From assembly GCF_018143015.1 (NCBI RefSeq), contig NC_054740.1:67606856-67670855 (forward strand): DNA of 64,000 nucleotides, read 5' to 3'. The notes under the pieces were generated by a model. That model was not told where the DNA came from and did no database searches. It saw only the letters and a list, made by a program, of their open reading frames with translations. The number at the start of each line of letters is the position of its first letter. Position 1 is the stretch's first letter. Source of the DNA: Lytechinus variegatus. Its lineage: Eukaryota > Echinodermata > Echinoidea > Temnopleuroida > Toxopneustidae. This document shows positions 24,024 through 37,300 of this stretch, one piece after another. A program made the position numbers and the translations under genes.

Positions 24024-25204
24024 GTTTATTTGATTATGCTAATGCAGCATGGTACTGCAGTCTTGGAAAGGTTGATCAAAAAAAGTTTAGAATTATTCAA
24101 AATAAGATTGTTAGATTTATTACTTGCTTACACCCAAGAACACATGTTGGGAAGAATGAAATCGAAAAAGCTGGCCTTCTTCGCATAGACTTGAGGTCGC
24201 AACAACTTATACTTCACCATGTTCATAAAATTTTCTATTCAAACGAATATCATTACATCTCAAAAAACTTTACACGGTCATCTAATATTCACGAGCATGA
24301 AACAAGAAATAGTCTGTTTAACTTTGTTGTACCTATGAGAAAAGGTCAAATTGGCAACACATTTTATTATAATGGTATACATTTTTGGAATTCCCTCCCT
24401 ACTCACGTTAAATCGGTTAAGACTTTTACACAATTTAAAAGAGTATTGAAACAACACTTAAAAAATGTCCCCACTCTGTAATGTTAAATATTCTTTCTAA
24501 TTTCATGTGTATCATGTAGTCTTATATATAACTATTTAGTTATGATTTATTTTAATAATCAACTTGTTTTACATTTTATCATCATCTTTTGTTGTTTGCG
24601 TGAAAGTTTGATGTCAAACTTATTTGTACTTTTTCATATCTTAGGTTTTACGATTCATGAATCTTGTATTAGTTACGATGCATTTAGCGCTATTTAAAAA
24701 CTGATTATAGTATAATTTTCATATGTAACCTAGAAGTAATGATCGTTTACTCAACCTGTTTTACAATTATTTTAATCATATTTTGCGTAAATGGTTTTCA
24801 TGGCAAACTTATTTGTTTTGTCTTTTCATATATTAAGTTTTACAATTCTTCGTGTAATTTCAGTGGTCTAGACTTAATTGATGTAGTTTGTAGATTTCTA
24901 TAGGTGTTTTTCATATATATGTACATTGTTGTCAATTACTGATGTTAGGACCCCATTGGAAATAAGCCATCTCGGCTTTCATGGGCAATCCTGTCAAGGT
25001 ATACACTACTGTTCATATTTTTTCATGTACTTGTTCACAGTTACCTGACAAATAAAATCAATCAATCAATCAATCAATCAAAAATTGCTGTTAAAGTGAG
25101 ATGTTGCAAGCGAATCACGAGCTCAAACTTTTGGAAATTTCACGGTACGCCGAATAAGACCAAGGGAAGCCATCTCAGTTCTGAAAAACGTACTCCCAGC
25201 GGGC

Positions 25205-25425
25205 CCTACAATTATTATTACCCCAGCTTTAGATGGGCTGCCTAGGCGCCCAAAGGAAGGTATTTAATTAATTTATTTATACTGGGTACCCATTCACGTC
25301 ACCCGGGTTGAGTGTAGCACAGTGTGAAATATCTTGTTGAAGGATTACGCAATGGCTGGGATTCGAACCTACGACCCTCTGTTTCATAGTCAGAAGACCA
25401 ATCCACTGGGCCACAACGCCCCACA
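25205..25425 (-). repeat. tRNA-derived SINE (minus) inside the outer foldback right arm
   Basis: On the minus strand GGCCCAGTGGATTGGTCTTC resembles an A box and GGTTCGAATCCC is a perfect B box, followed by CAACAAGATATTTCACACTG and AACCCGGGTGACGTGAATGG. Confidence 0.8.
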
Positions 25426-25904
25426 TAAAAAATTAATATTCCGAGCATTTTTTGTAATCATGAAAAACGGATTAACATTGTTAACACTAGAAAAACGATC
25501 AATTAAATTTAATTAACATTTATATTCTTTATCACCATTTTTATTATGACCATCGTTTGCGATTATTATGATCAGGGAAATTATGGGTGAAAATATTTCG
25601 CCCCCCCCCCAGTGCTGCCCCCCCCCCATTGGCGAAAGTTTGATCCGCCGGGGGTAGCAGGGGGCACTTGTACCCCTAAAGAAATAACAGGGAAATGCTA
25701 TTTTTCCAAAATGGGATTTTTTTTTATAAATACTCTCTTTATACATTTTAGATTAATTTTCAGGAGAAGCTCTTATTAAAAATGACATCCCCTCCAATTA
25801 TCTGGAGGTTACTCGCAAACGACCAACACACTTAATCCCCTAGCTGCATCTTTAAACCATTTGCTTGGGCAGCATTTGCTCAGATAAAATCCGGGCGCCT
25901 ATTC

Positions 25905-26341
25905 TTAAAGGACAAGTCCACCCCAACAAAAACCTGATTTGAATAAAAAGAGAAAAATTCAACAAGCATAACACTGAAAATTTTATCAAAATCGGATGTA
26001 AAATAAAAAAAGTTATGACATTTTAAATGTTTAGCTTCATTTCACAAAACAGTTACACATCTCGGTCGGTATGCAAATGAGGGAACTGATGACATCACTC
26101 ACTCACTATTTCTTCATGTATTTTATTATATGAAATATTTTGATTTTCTCGTCATTAAACAAAAGGAATAGTGAGTGAGTGACCTCATCAACTGCACTTG
26201 GACATAACTGGCTCGTTCATTTGAAATGTCATAACTTTCTTATTTTACATCCAATTTTGATGAAATTTTCAGCATTGTGCTTGTCTGATTTTCCTCTATG
26301 ATTCAAACCAACAAATTTATGAGGTGGACTTGACCTTTTAA
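25905..26341. mobile_element. MITE, TTAA-AGGACAAGTCCACCCCAAC family
   Basis: It begins TTAAAGGACAAGTCCACCCC and ends GGTGGACTTGACCTTTTAA, with inverted arms holding TTTTGATGAAATTTTCAGC and its complement. TTAA lies at both ends. It interrupts the homology of the outer foldback arm, so it is younger. Confidence 0.85.
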
Positions 26342-26457
26342 TCAATACATGCTTTGGCCACAACACACACATATTTCACCGTTCGTTAGTTTATCATTGC
26401 ATAATATCCTGTTATCTTGCAAGAACAGCTCCGTTCTTGTTACCAAAATGAATTAAT

Positions 26458-26568
26458 TTAATTTTCGGATTAACGAACCGTATTTCGTTTTCGGATTTAC
26501 GAACCTTCGTACTAACGAACCTTATTTCGTTTTCGGATTAACGAACCTCGGAATTACGAATGTATGCG
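26458..26568. repeat. Right subterminal array of the outer foldback element (short)
   Basis: The complementary units TTTTCGGATTAACGAACC and TATTTCG occur in only two to three copies before the end GAATGTATGCG, far fewer than in the other arrays. Confidence 0.85.
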
Positions 26569-26576
26569 CCCTCGTC

Positions 26577-28560
26577 ATAGCCTATCCTGTGCATGAAGCG
26601 AAGGACGCGAAGCGATGTCAAAGTCATTCGCTCAGCTGCTGCTCTGATTGGTGGTTTTTCTAGATGTAAACATAGCCCCAGACACAACTAGACACTTCAT
26701 TCCAAATTCACAAATTATTATCTCGAATACGTGAAGATGATGGTATAATTCGATTGAAACTTTAATCAAAACAGTTATTCGTTTAATAATTTTAGAAATT
26801 ACGTTTCAGGTATGGCGTCAAATTTGATATTTTGTGACAGTTGTCTCCCAAATAATTTTGTGTATACCAAAAAACGCACGTTTTACTAGACTAATTCACA
26901 AATTGCAGTCCAGCTGATCACGCAGCGCATTATGATCTTGATAGACTTGAAACAGCAACAACTTGAGCATGCATATCGCATCTCAGCTCAGTCTTGGACA
27001 ACAAAACATCCATTGATTATTATTATCTGAATGTTTTAGGCTTACCTAGAACGCTTATTGGTATAAAACAGAGGTAAGCATCATTTTTTTATTCCATCTT
27101 TCCATCTTGCTGTTGAGTTGAGCACGAACTTGGCAGATGCATGCACTGATGCAGAAATAAAAAAAAAAGTGGCAGAATCAGACTGAGGCCTGAGCCTCCA
27201 AGCGCTGATCGGCTCAGGGACGATGCGATGCGATGGCTTCACTTCAGCCAGGGAGGGTCTCGGTCGGCGGTGCTTATGCAGGCGGGCAAGGTGTACATGT
27301 GCATATTTTTGTGTGTGTGTTGTGTTTTTTTTTGTGAGTGGATGTGTACTCCATCATTCGCTATGAGTGAATCTTTATGGGGGGGGGGGGGTACCTCGAG
27401 TGAAGTTTGTGCAGGCTCCACTCCACTTCATTACCACTAGCACTAGGCCTAATTTACTATAGTCAGATCTAAATTGAATAGGCCTAGGCTATATAGCTAT
27501 ACGAAAAGAAATGAGGGGGAGGGGACTGAAGCAGTGAAGCCCCCTAACGTAAGTTAGGCACACCCCCTCTCCCCTGCAGTTCTGCTTGTTCATTGAATGA
27601 CTTCAATGAGTGCTGCAGCCCATGACTCAAAGTTTTCAAAGACAAAGAAAATAGATGGCTAAAGTGCAGCCTTAGCTGCTTAGGCTTTAGACAGCTGGCA
27701 GCCGTCTGTTTCGAGGAGGTTTTTAACATTTTTTTTTTCTCCTCGTACACAGAGACGGGTCGCTATCGTGCAGCCACCATTAGGGGACTTGCAATGCAAA
27801 ATCCCCCTGTCGGGGCTCTTCAATTTTTGTCTTTATATAATGACTATAAAAATTAACAACTATTGCGACCAAAATGCAAATTAATATTCCCTCTTTCTTG
27901 GCATTGATTGCCAAAAAACGGTGAAAAACCAAGTTAAAAGGAACAAAAACAGTGACTTACCTCGGCTGTCACGCAAATTCACTTCCCCGTTTTGTCCGAT
28001 CTTAAGTACATAAACATATGGCCATTGAGTCCCCTGTACAGATCGCGCTAGAACTTCGGTCTCTGTATTTGGTGAGTGAAGCCAACAGAGTTCAGCTGAA
28101 CAACCAACATAACAGAGACCAAAGCTTTTGGTCTACTTATCTCTAGCCATCATCTTGAAACTGCTCAAGGTTTCTTTTATTTTCGTCTGTTTGCATGGTT
28201 TGTCAGTGGAGTAGTCCAACGGTAACAGCCTTCCTGTCATAGCTTGAAGGGGGGGGGGGCACTTGCATTGATGAATGGATACTATCCGCAACCAAAACAC
28301 GTAAAAGGACGTCTTTTTCAAGATAGGGCACGTTATGAACGTAATGTAATAAGGGTGTAAAAAACACGAAATAATGAAAAAAGGTATCTATTTCAAATTT
28401 GGGAGTGTATAAAAGACTAAAAAAATTTGTAAAGGATCTACTTTTTGCCCCAACAATCAACTACAATCTGATTTGCGCGAGATGTGGAAGGTGGGGCAGT
28501 ACTACAATGTAAACCCAATGGTGCAGGTAAAGGTAAAACCGACTACCAAAGTTCGTGACA
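26577..28560. other. Non-coding stretch with low-complexity and polyG repeats
   Basis: It contains polyG runs at 27380 and 28247 within repeats. A segment of moderate GC (27180-27300) has no supported ORF. Only the exon-like piece at 27961-28095 stands out. Confidence 0.4.
27961..28095 (-). other. Exon-like open segment, unknown
   Basis: On the minus strand a strong acceptor (TTGGTTGTTCAG) opens a 135-nt segment that ends at CCGAG|GTAAGTCAC. One frame is open throughout (44 codons, including WPYVYVLKIGQNGEVNLRD) and has the same phase on both sides. No neighbouring exon was found. It could be an exon of an unrecognised gene, a transposon piece or chance. Confidence 0.25.
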
Positions 28561-28589
28561 TATAACAATTAAAATAACACTTTATTCAG

Positions 28590-29205
28590 TTCAAAGAATA
28601 GTTTTTAAAGTTTCGCTTATTTTTCACAAAACAGTTCTATTGATGCTCAACTCAGTGATATGCAAATGAGAGAGTCGATGATGTCTCTCACTATTTCTTA
28701 TGTTTTTTATTGTTTGAATAATACAATATTTCAATTTTTACGGATTCGACAATTAGGACCCCCTTGCTCGAACCACAAAGTGTTAAAATGATGGAATTAC
28801 ATGTGTTCAGGGAGGAATGAAACTTTATTTCACATGACAATGATGAGAAAATAAAAACATTTCATATTTCATATAATAAAATACAAAAGAAATAGTGGAT
28901 GATGTCATCGGTCTTCTCATTTGCATTCTGACTAGGATGTGCATATAACTGTTTTAAAAACTATGCGAAACTTCAAAATGTTTTAATTTTCTTATTTTAC
29001 TTCCGATTTTGATGAAATTTTCAGTGTTTCTTACTTGTATTTACTTGGATGTTGAGACGTAAAGCAATATGCTTATGTGCCTCTCGTTGAGTTTCTTATC
29101 TTTGGTAAGGTCTGTACTTTATATAATAATATACATACATATGCTTCTTTGATTTGTCTCTATCTATTCAAATCAGCTTTTTGTTGGGGTGGACTTGTCC
29201 TTTAA
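28590..29205. mobile_element. MITE of the GTTGGGGTGGACTTGTCC family
   Basis: The right end TTTTTGTTGGGGTGGACTTG-TCCTTTAA matches the family. Internal blocks GGGAGGAATGAAACTT and TTTCATATTTCATATAATAA recur at 32023-32600 and 33185-33598. The left end has diverged. Confidence 0.7.
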
Positions 29206-32022
29206 GTGGTGCATTTTCAGAATATGGAAAAAAAATATTTAGGGTGCTTTTGGAGACCTCATGGTTGCACATGGTATCCACTCGTCAATGGAAGTGCCCC
29301 CCCCCCCCCCCCAGAGCTTGACAGAAGGCAGAAGCTACATCACCAATACCATATATTTGCATCTTGTAAATATGCACAATGCACCTTAACCCAGCTACTC
29401 ACACACACTGTGTCAACCATATCTGCAAGAATCTTCGAACTTGAAGGAGGCAAATCAACCCAGAAGAAGAGGAGTATTAAAACGCAATTCATAATTGAAT
29501 AGAAAACTACCAGTCAAGAGCTAGCTAAAATTGTACACAATCTTTATCATTTATATTTCATTACAGTGTCAAAAGATGATTCTCTGGCCCAATCGTTTAA
29601 TGAAATATTGATCTCAAAGTTCCTGAAAATGTTGTCTTGTCCAGACAAACAACCTGTCCGGAAACAATCTGCTGTAGCTTTTATATACTGACAGCGAGTC
29701 CTGATTTGTGCAAAAGTATAGTGACTGCAATGAATTCATCCAAATGTCCATGAAGTCATAATTCTCAATATGAGTTTCGCTTTATTGTGAAATTCCTTTC
29801 TTATTTTATTGATATTAATTGATTCTAAAAAGTTTTCTAGGAAAAGATTATGTTTATTTCATTTTAAAAAGTAGCTTGCAATGGATTTTCTTGCTATATG
29901 TACTTATTTTAAAACTGTTGACTGCAGTCATACCTTACTCTGGCACAGCAATTTTATCTCCTGATTATATCCAAGTGCAAAATAACTATTATAAAAATGG
30001 TAAACAAATTTATGTTTTTTAGAAGATGCTCTTTCAGGACATAATTTGTATGGTTGACAATTTTTTGGGTGTATGTTTTGTTTACTTAAACTGTATCTTA
30101 AGTGCATAGGCCATAGGGACTCTCTTTATGTGAATAATATGCACCCTACAAGTAATGATCATTTCTTGTAATTGTTTTGGGGATTGTATATACCAAAGGT
30201 AACTCGATCATCAGCCTTCAAATACTTCCATTATTGATTTTACAGCCGTTACTGTTTTCCGATCTGCATCTTTTACTCTGAAGGTCTATGAAGTCACTAA
30301 AACTTGACCTCTTTTCATTCTACATGTATTTAATTTTGTAAGAGTATTATAAGTTTTACATGATGTAAATATAATTTTTTAATTTTACAATACATCAATT
30401 TTGGATAAAATCTAATGTTATAGAAGTGTTATCTAAAAAAGCTCTTTCTTTTGAGGAACAAAAATATATCTTAAATGCAATTTTCATAGATTTTCATGTA
30501 ACATTATCCAGGAATTGTGTAATTTTTGTACATCTTTGGACAATACATGCCCCAAATTTCATCAGCTTTTCTTCATAAGGGTGGGGTTTATATGGGTTTC
30601 CATTGATTTCAGGATACCATCAAAAGTAGGCCAAATTCTCAATTATTCTCTAGAACCTATAAAACCTTTATTCTGTTCAAGATCAGAATGAATATAAAAA
30701 AAATGGAGCTTCTTGAATGCCCCCAATCTATTGACTGGATGGTAGAGCAAGAGTTTTCGAGAACACAAGGTTATGCAATGATTCAACCATGTTTTGTTTG
30801 GGACACTGTCACTACTCTTTTGTCTGTCACCAACTAGTGAAAAGAACTCCCATTGTCTCCTGTGGTGGTCTATTCTGTTCAGAGTATCGATCTCTATTAT
30901 GACTGCCATCCTGTAGGGGGCAAGTGGCTTTTGTGCAAACTCCTTGGCCTAGTTTCTCAATCTTGATTATTGATGAGTGGCGGAGAATTACATAAAACCC
31001 TGTTCCCCTGCAGTTCTCTGTACCCCAATGTACACTAGGCCGGCCGGTTCATGCAGGTCACATGGTCATTTAATGTCCTCTGTGAAGATTCAAGTGCAGT
31101 CAAAATTTTGGAAAGTACATGTAGAGTTCAATTAGAAGGTCACAGGTAAAAATGTTAACATATTAACATATTTTTCAGTGTTATTGGATTCTGTAAGTTT
31201 ATTCAGAGAAATTGCATTGCAGATTTTTTGGTTCTGTCATTTGTGTCATCCCTAGGAAATTGATTGTTGATTGTACCAGTATCTTGTACAGTATTCTGGA
31301 TAAACGAAAATAAAATGAAGTCCTGTAATTTAAAAAGATGACAAATCTTTGGCACCAAATTCACCATTCTGATTTTTGTGTGATTTCCACATTACAATAT
31401 ATGTTTATACTTGCTTTTTTTACATGTACAAATACGTGGACACCTTTGTAGACATGAATTTATTTTGGCTTTTTGACAGATCTTGTGTGACTTGATAGCC
31501 TTGTGATTCAGTGTACATTTTATGCTGTTTATTTGAAAATATGGAATAAATGTTTTAATTGACCAGGAGTCTGCAAAGATTAGCAATGATCGCAGAATAT
31601 ATTTTTGTTGATAGATTGCATAAACAATAATCAATTGCTAAAATCAAGCATATGATTAATCGCTAATATATACATGTATGTACATGTATGTATGTGAATA
31701 CAGGACTGAAAATGATAAACTGCTTGATATCTGTTCTCATCTCCAGCTGCCTTTGTGAAGTCCTCTGAACCACTGGCTTGTCATCCCTGATCAACTTTCA
31801 TGTTGAAAATGAATGACACTTATTTTGCCAAATTGAAATTTTCATAGTGTTTACTAAATTTTGTATTTGATGATCTTCTTCCATTTTTTTAAGCCTTTAC
31901 TATTTTTCATCTCTCTGTCAGAGCTGAGAAAAAATTTACTTGGGGCTGAAATGCTAAAAGTAGCCCCAGAAACTATTATAAAAGCAAGAGCTATAGAAAA
32001 TCCCCAATTGTAGATTATTAAA

Positions 32023-32605
32023 GGTCAAGTCAACCTCAGAAAAATGTTGATTTGAATCAATAGAGAAAAATCAGACAAGCACAATGCTGAAAATTTCATC
32101 AAAATCAGATGTAAAATAAGAAAGTTATAACATTTCAAAGTTTCGTTTACTATATTTTTGACACATAGTTATATGAATGAGCCAGTTACATCCACATGAG
32201 AGAGTCAATGATGTCAATCACTATTTCTTTTGTTTTTTATTGTTTGAATTATACAATATTTCAATGTTTACGAATTTGATGATTACGACCTCCATGCCTG
32301 TAGCACAAAATGTTAAAATAATGGAATTCAACATGTTCAGGGAGGAATGAAACTTCATTTCACATGACAATGACGAGAAAATCAAAATATTTCATATTCC
32401 ATGTAATAAAATACAAAAGAAATAGTGAGTGAGTGATGTCATCAGTTCCCTCATTTGCATACCGACGGAGATGTGCATATGACTGTTTTGTGAAATAAAG
32501 TGAAAATTTAAAATGTCATAACTTTCTTATTTTACATCCGATTTTGATGACATTTTCAGTGTTATGCTTGTTGAATTTTTTTCTTTTTATTCAAATAAAG
32601 TTTTT
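32023..32605. mobile_element. MITE of the same family
   Basis: Left end TTAAAGGTCAAGTCAACCTC, right end TTTTTTTGGGGGTGGACTTT. Arms mirror around the GGGAGGAATGAAACTTCATT region. Confidence 0.8.
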
Positions 32606-33184
32606 TTGGGGGTGGACTTTGTAAAATTTTAATAGCCCATCAAAATAAAATGGTATGTTTTTGCCTGTGTCAGAAAACTCAGAATGACTCTGATGAAACT
32701 GTACTGCACATATTTGTTTATTTGTGATTTTTATTTGTTCATTGACCACCCTGGTCATTTATGCCATGGTACAATGCATCGTACCAAGTGAAGGATGAAG
32801 GATATACAAAAAAGAGAAAATTAGGATTATCCTCCTTAATCCCGAGTTGAGAAAGGAAGACACATTAGACTTGTTGAAGATTCTTTCAAGCATGCACTTT
32901 TCTTTCACACAGATTTCATTGTGCAGGTCTTTCTTTTGCTTCAACGTTTTTGTAACTTTTCAAAGTAACAGTAATTGTTTGTTGTGACTTTAAATAGTCT
33001 ATTATTCTCAAGTTATTGATGCTACATGTGAAGTTCTTACACATAATAATGAGCATGTGTATTACTATTTTCTGTTTTAGAATTTTCCTAAATTATCTTT
33101 GGGTAAAACTTGTTGAGGGCAGTTTTTGTGATTGTGGATACATGTATGTCTTGAACCACCCCCTCTGCCCCCCCCCCCCCTCTC

Positions 33185-33598
33185 TCTCTCTGTTTTTTAT
33201 TGTTTGAATTATACAATATTTAAATTTTTACGAATTAGACAATTAGGACCTCCTTGCCTGAAGCACAAAATGTTAAAATAATGGAATTCCACGTGTTTAG
33301 GGAGGAATGAAACTTCATTTTACATGACAATGACGAGAAAATCAAAATATTTCATATTTCATATAATAAAATACAAAAGAAATAGTGAGTGAATGATGTC
33401 ATCAACTCGCTCATTTGGATGTAGCTGGCTCGTTCATATACATGTAACTATTCTGTTGAAAATACGCGAAACTTTAAAATGCCATAACTTTCTTATTTTA
33501 CATCCGATTTTGATGAAATTTTCAGTGTTGTGCTTGTTGAATTTTTCTCTTTTTATTCAAATCTAGTTTTTGTTGGGGTGGACTTGTCCTTTAAAAGA
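33185..33598. mobile_element. Truncated MITE of the same family
   Basis: It begins inside the element (GTTTTTTATTGTTTGAATTA, directly after a TC run) and ends at GGGGTGGACTTGTCCTTTAA. The left arm is missing. Confidence 0.75.
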
Positions 33599-34029
33599 CC
33601 CATATTGCCCTCGTCTAAAGACTCAGGCGGATATATGATTCTTTTGCTGGCAATATATTTGATGTTCCCCTCAAGGCCAGTCAATATCATATAAATATTT
33701 ATTATAATTTATATCAGTCTTCATAGCAGCCTAAAGTAATTCATGAGAAAAATGTGGCATTTCTGAACTTGTGCCTGAAATAAAGAGCCTGTGTTTGTAA
33801 AATGGTTTGTAAGAGCTGGGTGCAAAGGAATCTTTCAAAGATGTGCTGCAAAATAAAAATTCATCAAATGTGAGAGAAAATCTTTTAATTATTTATCGAG
33901 TCAATACAGGAAATTGAAATTTTGGAATGCATATTACAGGAAGAAATGAATGATTCTGATTGGTTATTTAAAAGTGAAGCTGGAATTGATTTCATACTTT
34001 ACATTACAATCTCTATGACTGTAGACTTC

Positions 34030-34190
34030 TAGTCTGCTGGGCAAACCCTTCACTCGAGTAAAGGGTCTGAATTGCAGCCTACTCATGCCTTGTGTACTGA
34101 AGGCCCTCTGCAAGTTTTGTATGTGCTAGTCTTTGCGTGGAGGCACACTTGTTGATTAAAGTTACTATCAGGGTCTGTACTTGCAGACTA
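34030..34190. mobile_element. MITE with TAGTCTGC ends, second copy
   Basis: Homologous to 13522-13705 with a short internal deletion. Ends TAGTCTGCTGGG and TTGCAGACTA, with GTAGACTTC on both flanks. It lies about 190 bp upstream of the ATG of the unidentified gene. Confidence 0.75.
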
Positions 34191-34379
34191 CAGTAGACTT
34201 CCACTTATAATATCTTGAGCCTGAATTGAAGCTATATAGATTGCAGTATTAGATAACCTACTCGACTGAGTTGCCTTGACTCCACCATCTTCATTTCTCA
34301 TTCATTCCTATCCATACACAGGCAGTATCATCCGTCTAGACTTGCTCGGTATCAGTCGGACATTGATTAAGACGGAAAG

Positions 34380-37300
34380 ATGGCTACAATTCCCACGGGT
34401 ACAATCTTAGCAGCACAGAGGTGTCGTGAGGTACAGCGTCATCAGAAATTGGCTTCGCTGCGGTCAGAGCCCATCGGTATTGCTGGGTCTCCGATAGGAT
34501 CTCCAGAATGCACACCTCCGGCTAGCCCAAGAAAAACAGGTATATGGCTTCGCTGTGTGTTGTGTAATACAGAGGGACTGTCTCTCAAGTGGATATAAAT
34601 TCTCCCGACTTTGAATCACAAGGTCTGGGGTTCAAATCCCACAGCAGCACTCGCATCCTCTGGCAAGGCATTTATCTACATTTGCCACTCTGTACCCAGG
34701 TATTGCTAATGGTTATTTTTTAGGAAGAAATTCTTTATTAATGGTGAGTATCCATCAGGATAGCCATGCACCATGTAAAGCTGCAGTGATATTATGCAGC
34801 TCTTAGAAACATTGTAATTTTGCGATATAATCATATAAATGTTGCATATTTTTATATTATCATTATTAGTGTTGTCATCATCATTATCATCATTGTTATA
34901 TTTATTTTATGTTGCATCCCTTTATTACATGTATGTTAAGTTGGAAAGTTTTTTTGGGAAGAGGGAAGTGAGTGTAGGTCTGTCACGTCGTCCATTCTCT
35001 GTAATCCCGACTATCTTGACATTTTACAAATACCAAACACTTTCATGAGTTTCATCCATACATCTTGCAGACTGATCAACATCAGCGAGACAGAAACTGT
35101 TATTTTACTATTTATATGCCCAATTACAGCAAAAATGTATCGTCTTGAAAATACATCTAAATGTAGTACTTAGAAGAGTCCCCTTTCTTATTTCAACTGC
35201 TCTGGTTGTAATGTACAGTCATTCTGATTCATGAACCAATGAAAGTTAAAAAATAAGCAAACGGGGAGCAAGCACGTTGTAAAGTATTTACATGTAGCTA
35301 CCAAATGTACAGAAACCACAGGTGTTCAATTTTATGATTTGTTTCCTTGTTTGATGTAACAAAGATAGTTGCAGTGAACTGTACAAATATATTTTTTTTT
35401 TTTATTATAAAAGCAATTAAAATACTGGTAGCCTATCATCATGTTGAGAAAGAGGCCCTTTTCTTGAATGGGTGTATGTATATTTACATGCTGGAGACAG
35501 GGATGTTTGTACTCGGATAATACATTTGGAAAATGCAGCTCATAATTGTCAGACCCTGTATGCCACACATGAAATATTGTGATGAAATGAATCCAAACGT
35601 CACAAAACCAGTATTTGTGCAGAACTTTGTTTCTGCATGGCAGGGCTTGCCTTGGTAAAAATTCATTATTACAGTGAGTGGTAGTGTGCATCAATAGATC
35701 TGGGATTTTTTCAAAATACATTAATATTGAAGGTCATACATGTAGTTGATGAATGTGGGTTTTTCACTCTGTTGACGACTTGCCTCATTCAGCCCTCGCT
35801 GCCTGCATTTATTGATTTTTTATCTGACTGGTTTTCAGAAATCCATGATGTATTAAAAATGCCATTAACTCGAGCTGCTAGGAGTAGAAGCCATGTTTGC
35901 ACTATCTTCATGGTTTAATTGCCTACTCTATGATTTTTGTTACTGATTTTTTTTTTCTTTTTGGTCAAACCGTTTCTTTTGTATTAACAGTTTTCCTGTG
36001 GATATAATTATCAGCAATTTTTAAAATATTTATTGCAACTACACTGAAGATAATCATTGGCATTGAATTGTCATTGGCTTGCATTTATCCCAACATACTT
36101 GGCATTTCAAGGAATATTTTTCATGAATTCTTTTGAGGCTGATTTGATCCAGATGTGTCTGCTGGGCAATTCCAAATAATAAACCTTTTTACAAGTACAT
36201 CGTACCCCAATTTTTCCAAGTTTTACTTCACTTCATAGACTGACCAAGTCATGGTGAGAGCATTACAGACTATCAAAAGAACAAGAAATCAGAGAGGCTG
36301 TTCTCACTACGTTCCTAAAACTAGTTTAGTGGAAACTAGTTTAACGCATAGTGAGAACGGTCAAAGCGGTCTTGGAAGTGATCTTCCAAACCAGTTTGGA
36401 AAACCACCTCGCGATGCAGTTTTCAAGATTGCTTTGTCTCGTTAAAGTGGTTTTAGCGTGAGGACACAACCGTTCTTCGGGAAGCGATCTTCGCACATTT
36501 TTAGCGCGCTACTCCACAAGACAGGTGTAGAATGCCTAAGCTGCGGTTTCGAATTTCGCGCGAAATGTTTCACCCCACCGAGAGCGTTTCCATAGCAACA
36601 AGAGCGCTTTACATGAAGTGATTTTGAATATTACTTTCGTGTGATCAAGTGGGAACGCTAGCAAAGCGTAATGAGAATGGCCTCAGAGACAGAGAATTTC
36701 ATGAAAGTCCCACATATAGGGCAGGGTGACCAGATTTTACAAAATGAAATATGGGACAATCGACAAAAACGATCAACAAAGAAGGCTACACAGTGTTACA
36801 CCTGCAAAAAATTATAAAGTATTGGAAGGGAGGGTGAACGAAAGAATGAAGTAGAGAAATAAAAGAGATGAATTGAGAAGAAAGAAAGAAAAAAATTAAG
36901 GGGAAAATGACGGAAAAAATGAAAAAAAGAATAAAAGAAAGTTAGAATAAAAGGATGAAAAAAAAGAATCGAATACAGAAAGAAAGAAAAAGAAAGGAAT
37001 GGAAGAAGAATAAATGTGTGAAAAACAAAATAAAGGAGAGAAAGAAAAAAAGAAAGTAAGAAAAAGGAGGAGGAAAGAAAGAATGAGGGAAAGAAAAATG
37101 TTTTCTTTATTAATTCTTTGAAAGAAAGAAAGAAATAAACAAAGAAGGAAAACAGTAATTGAGGAGGGAAGGAAGGAATTAAGGGAGGGAGAGAAAGAAT
37201 AAGGGAAAGAATTAGAAGGAAAATAAAATAAAGAATGAAAGAAAGGAGGAAAGAGAGGGAAGAAGAATGAAGCAAGGAGGGAATGAAAACATAATGGAAG

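Larger units (their letters stand above)
18802..24481 (+). pseudogene. Retrotransposon reverse transcriptase and C-terminus, frameshifted and split
   Basis: The frame open to 20049 holds the RT blocks NYRPISVLSI, FQSGFRNGYSTE, LLDLQKAFDTVNH and CGVPQGSILGP. The catalytic YADD is encoded at 20018-20029 but in another frame, so a shift occurred just before it, and a stop follows near 20062. The original frame resumes (TDNKLSLHVGKTESILF) and is cut at 20409 by the inner foldback element. Sequence after 24031 continues in the same frame once the 3622-bp insertion and duplication are removed, ending at 24481. The copy cannot make active enzyme. It is on the plus strand and unrelated to host genes. 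Confidence 0.88.
16271..25083 (+). mobile_element. CR1-like non-LTR retrotransposon, nearly full length, broken
   Basis: The outer foldback sequence stops near 16270 (after TTTGGTCAATTA) and resumes near 25084 (GCTGTTAAAGTGAGATG), as seen by comparison with the uninterrupted text at 21930-21975. Between them lie about 1.1 kb of 5' untranslated sequence with TGC repeats, an ORF with 2A-like motif, PHD-like finger, endonuclease and reverse transcriptase, and a 3' end finishing in an ATCA microsatellite (25052-25080), typical of CR1 tails. Without the inner insertion it is about 5.2 kb. A short AATT may be the target duplication. Confidence 0.88.
14940..26568 (-). mobile_element. Outer TU-like foldback transposon, interrupted by nested insertions
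   Basis: It starts GGTTACACTTCGTAATTCCG and ends ...CGGAATTACGAATGTATGCG, and CCCTCGTC flanks both sides (14932-14939 and 26569-26576). The termini are the complements of those of the inner copy at 20410-24023, so it lies in reverse orientation. The left arm (about 14940-16270) and the right arm (about 25084-26568) hold the same blocks inverted: tandem arrays, TTGGTAACAAGAACGG, AAAGCATG, TTTATCTGAGCAAATGCTGC and GGATCC-poly-C stretches. No transposase ORF is visible. The CR1 element, a SINE and a MITE lie inside it. Confidence 0.85.

Noticed and set aside
25340..25420. Functional tRNA gene
   Set aside because: A and B boxes are present, but the flanking sequence is the SINE body, and no cloverleaf with paired acceptor stem could be drawn.
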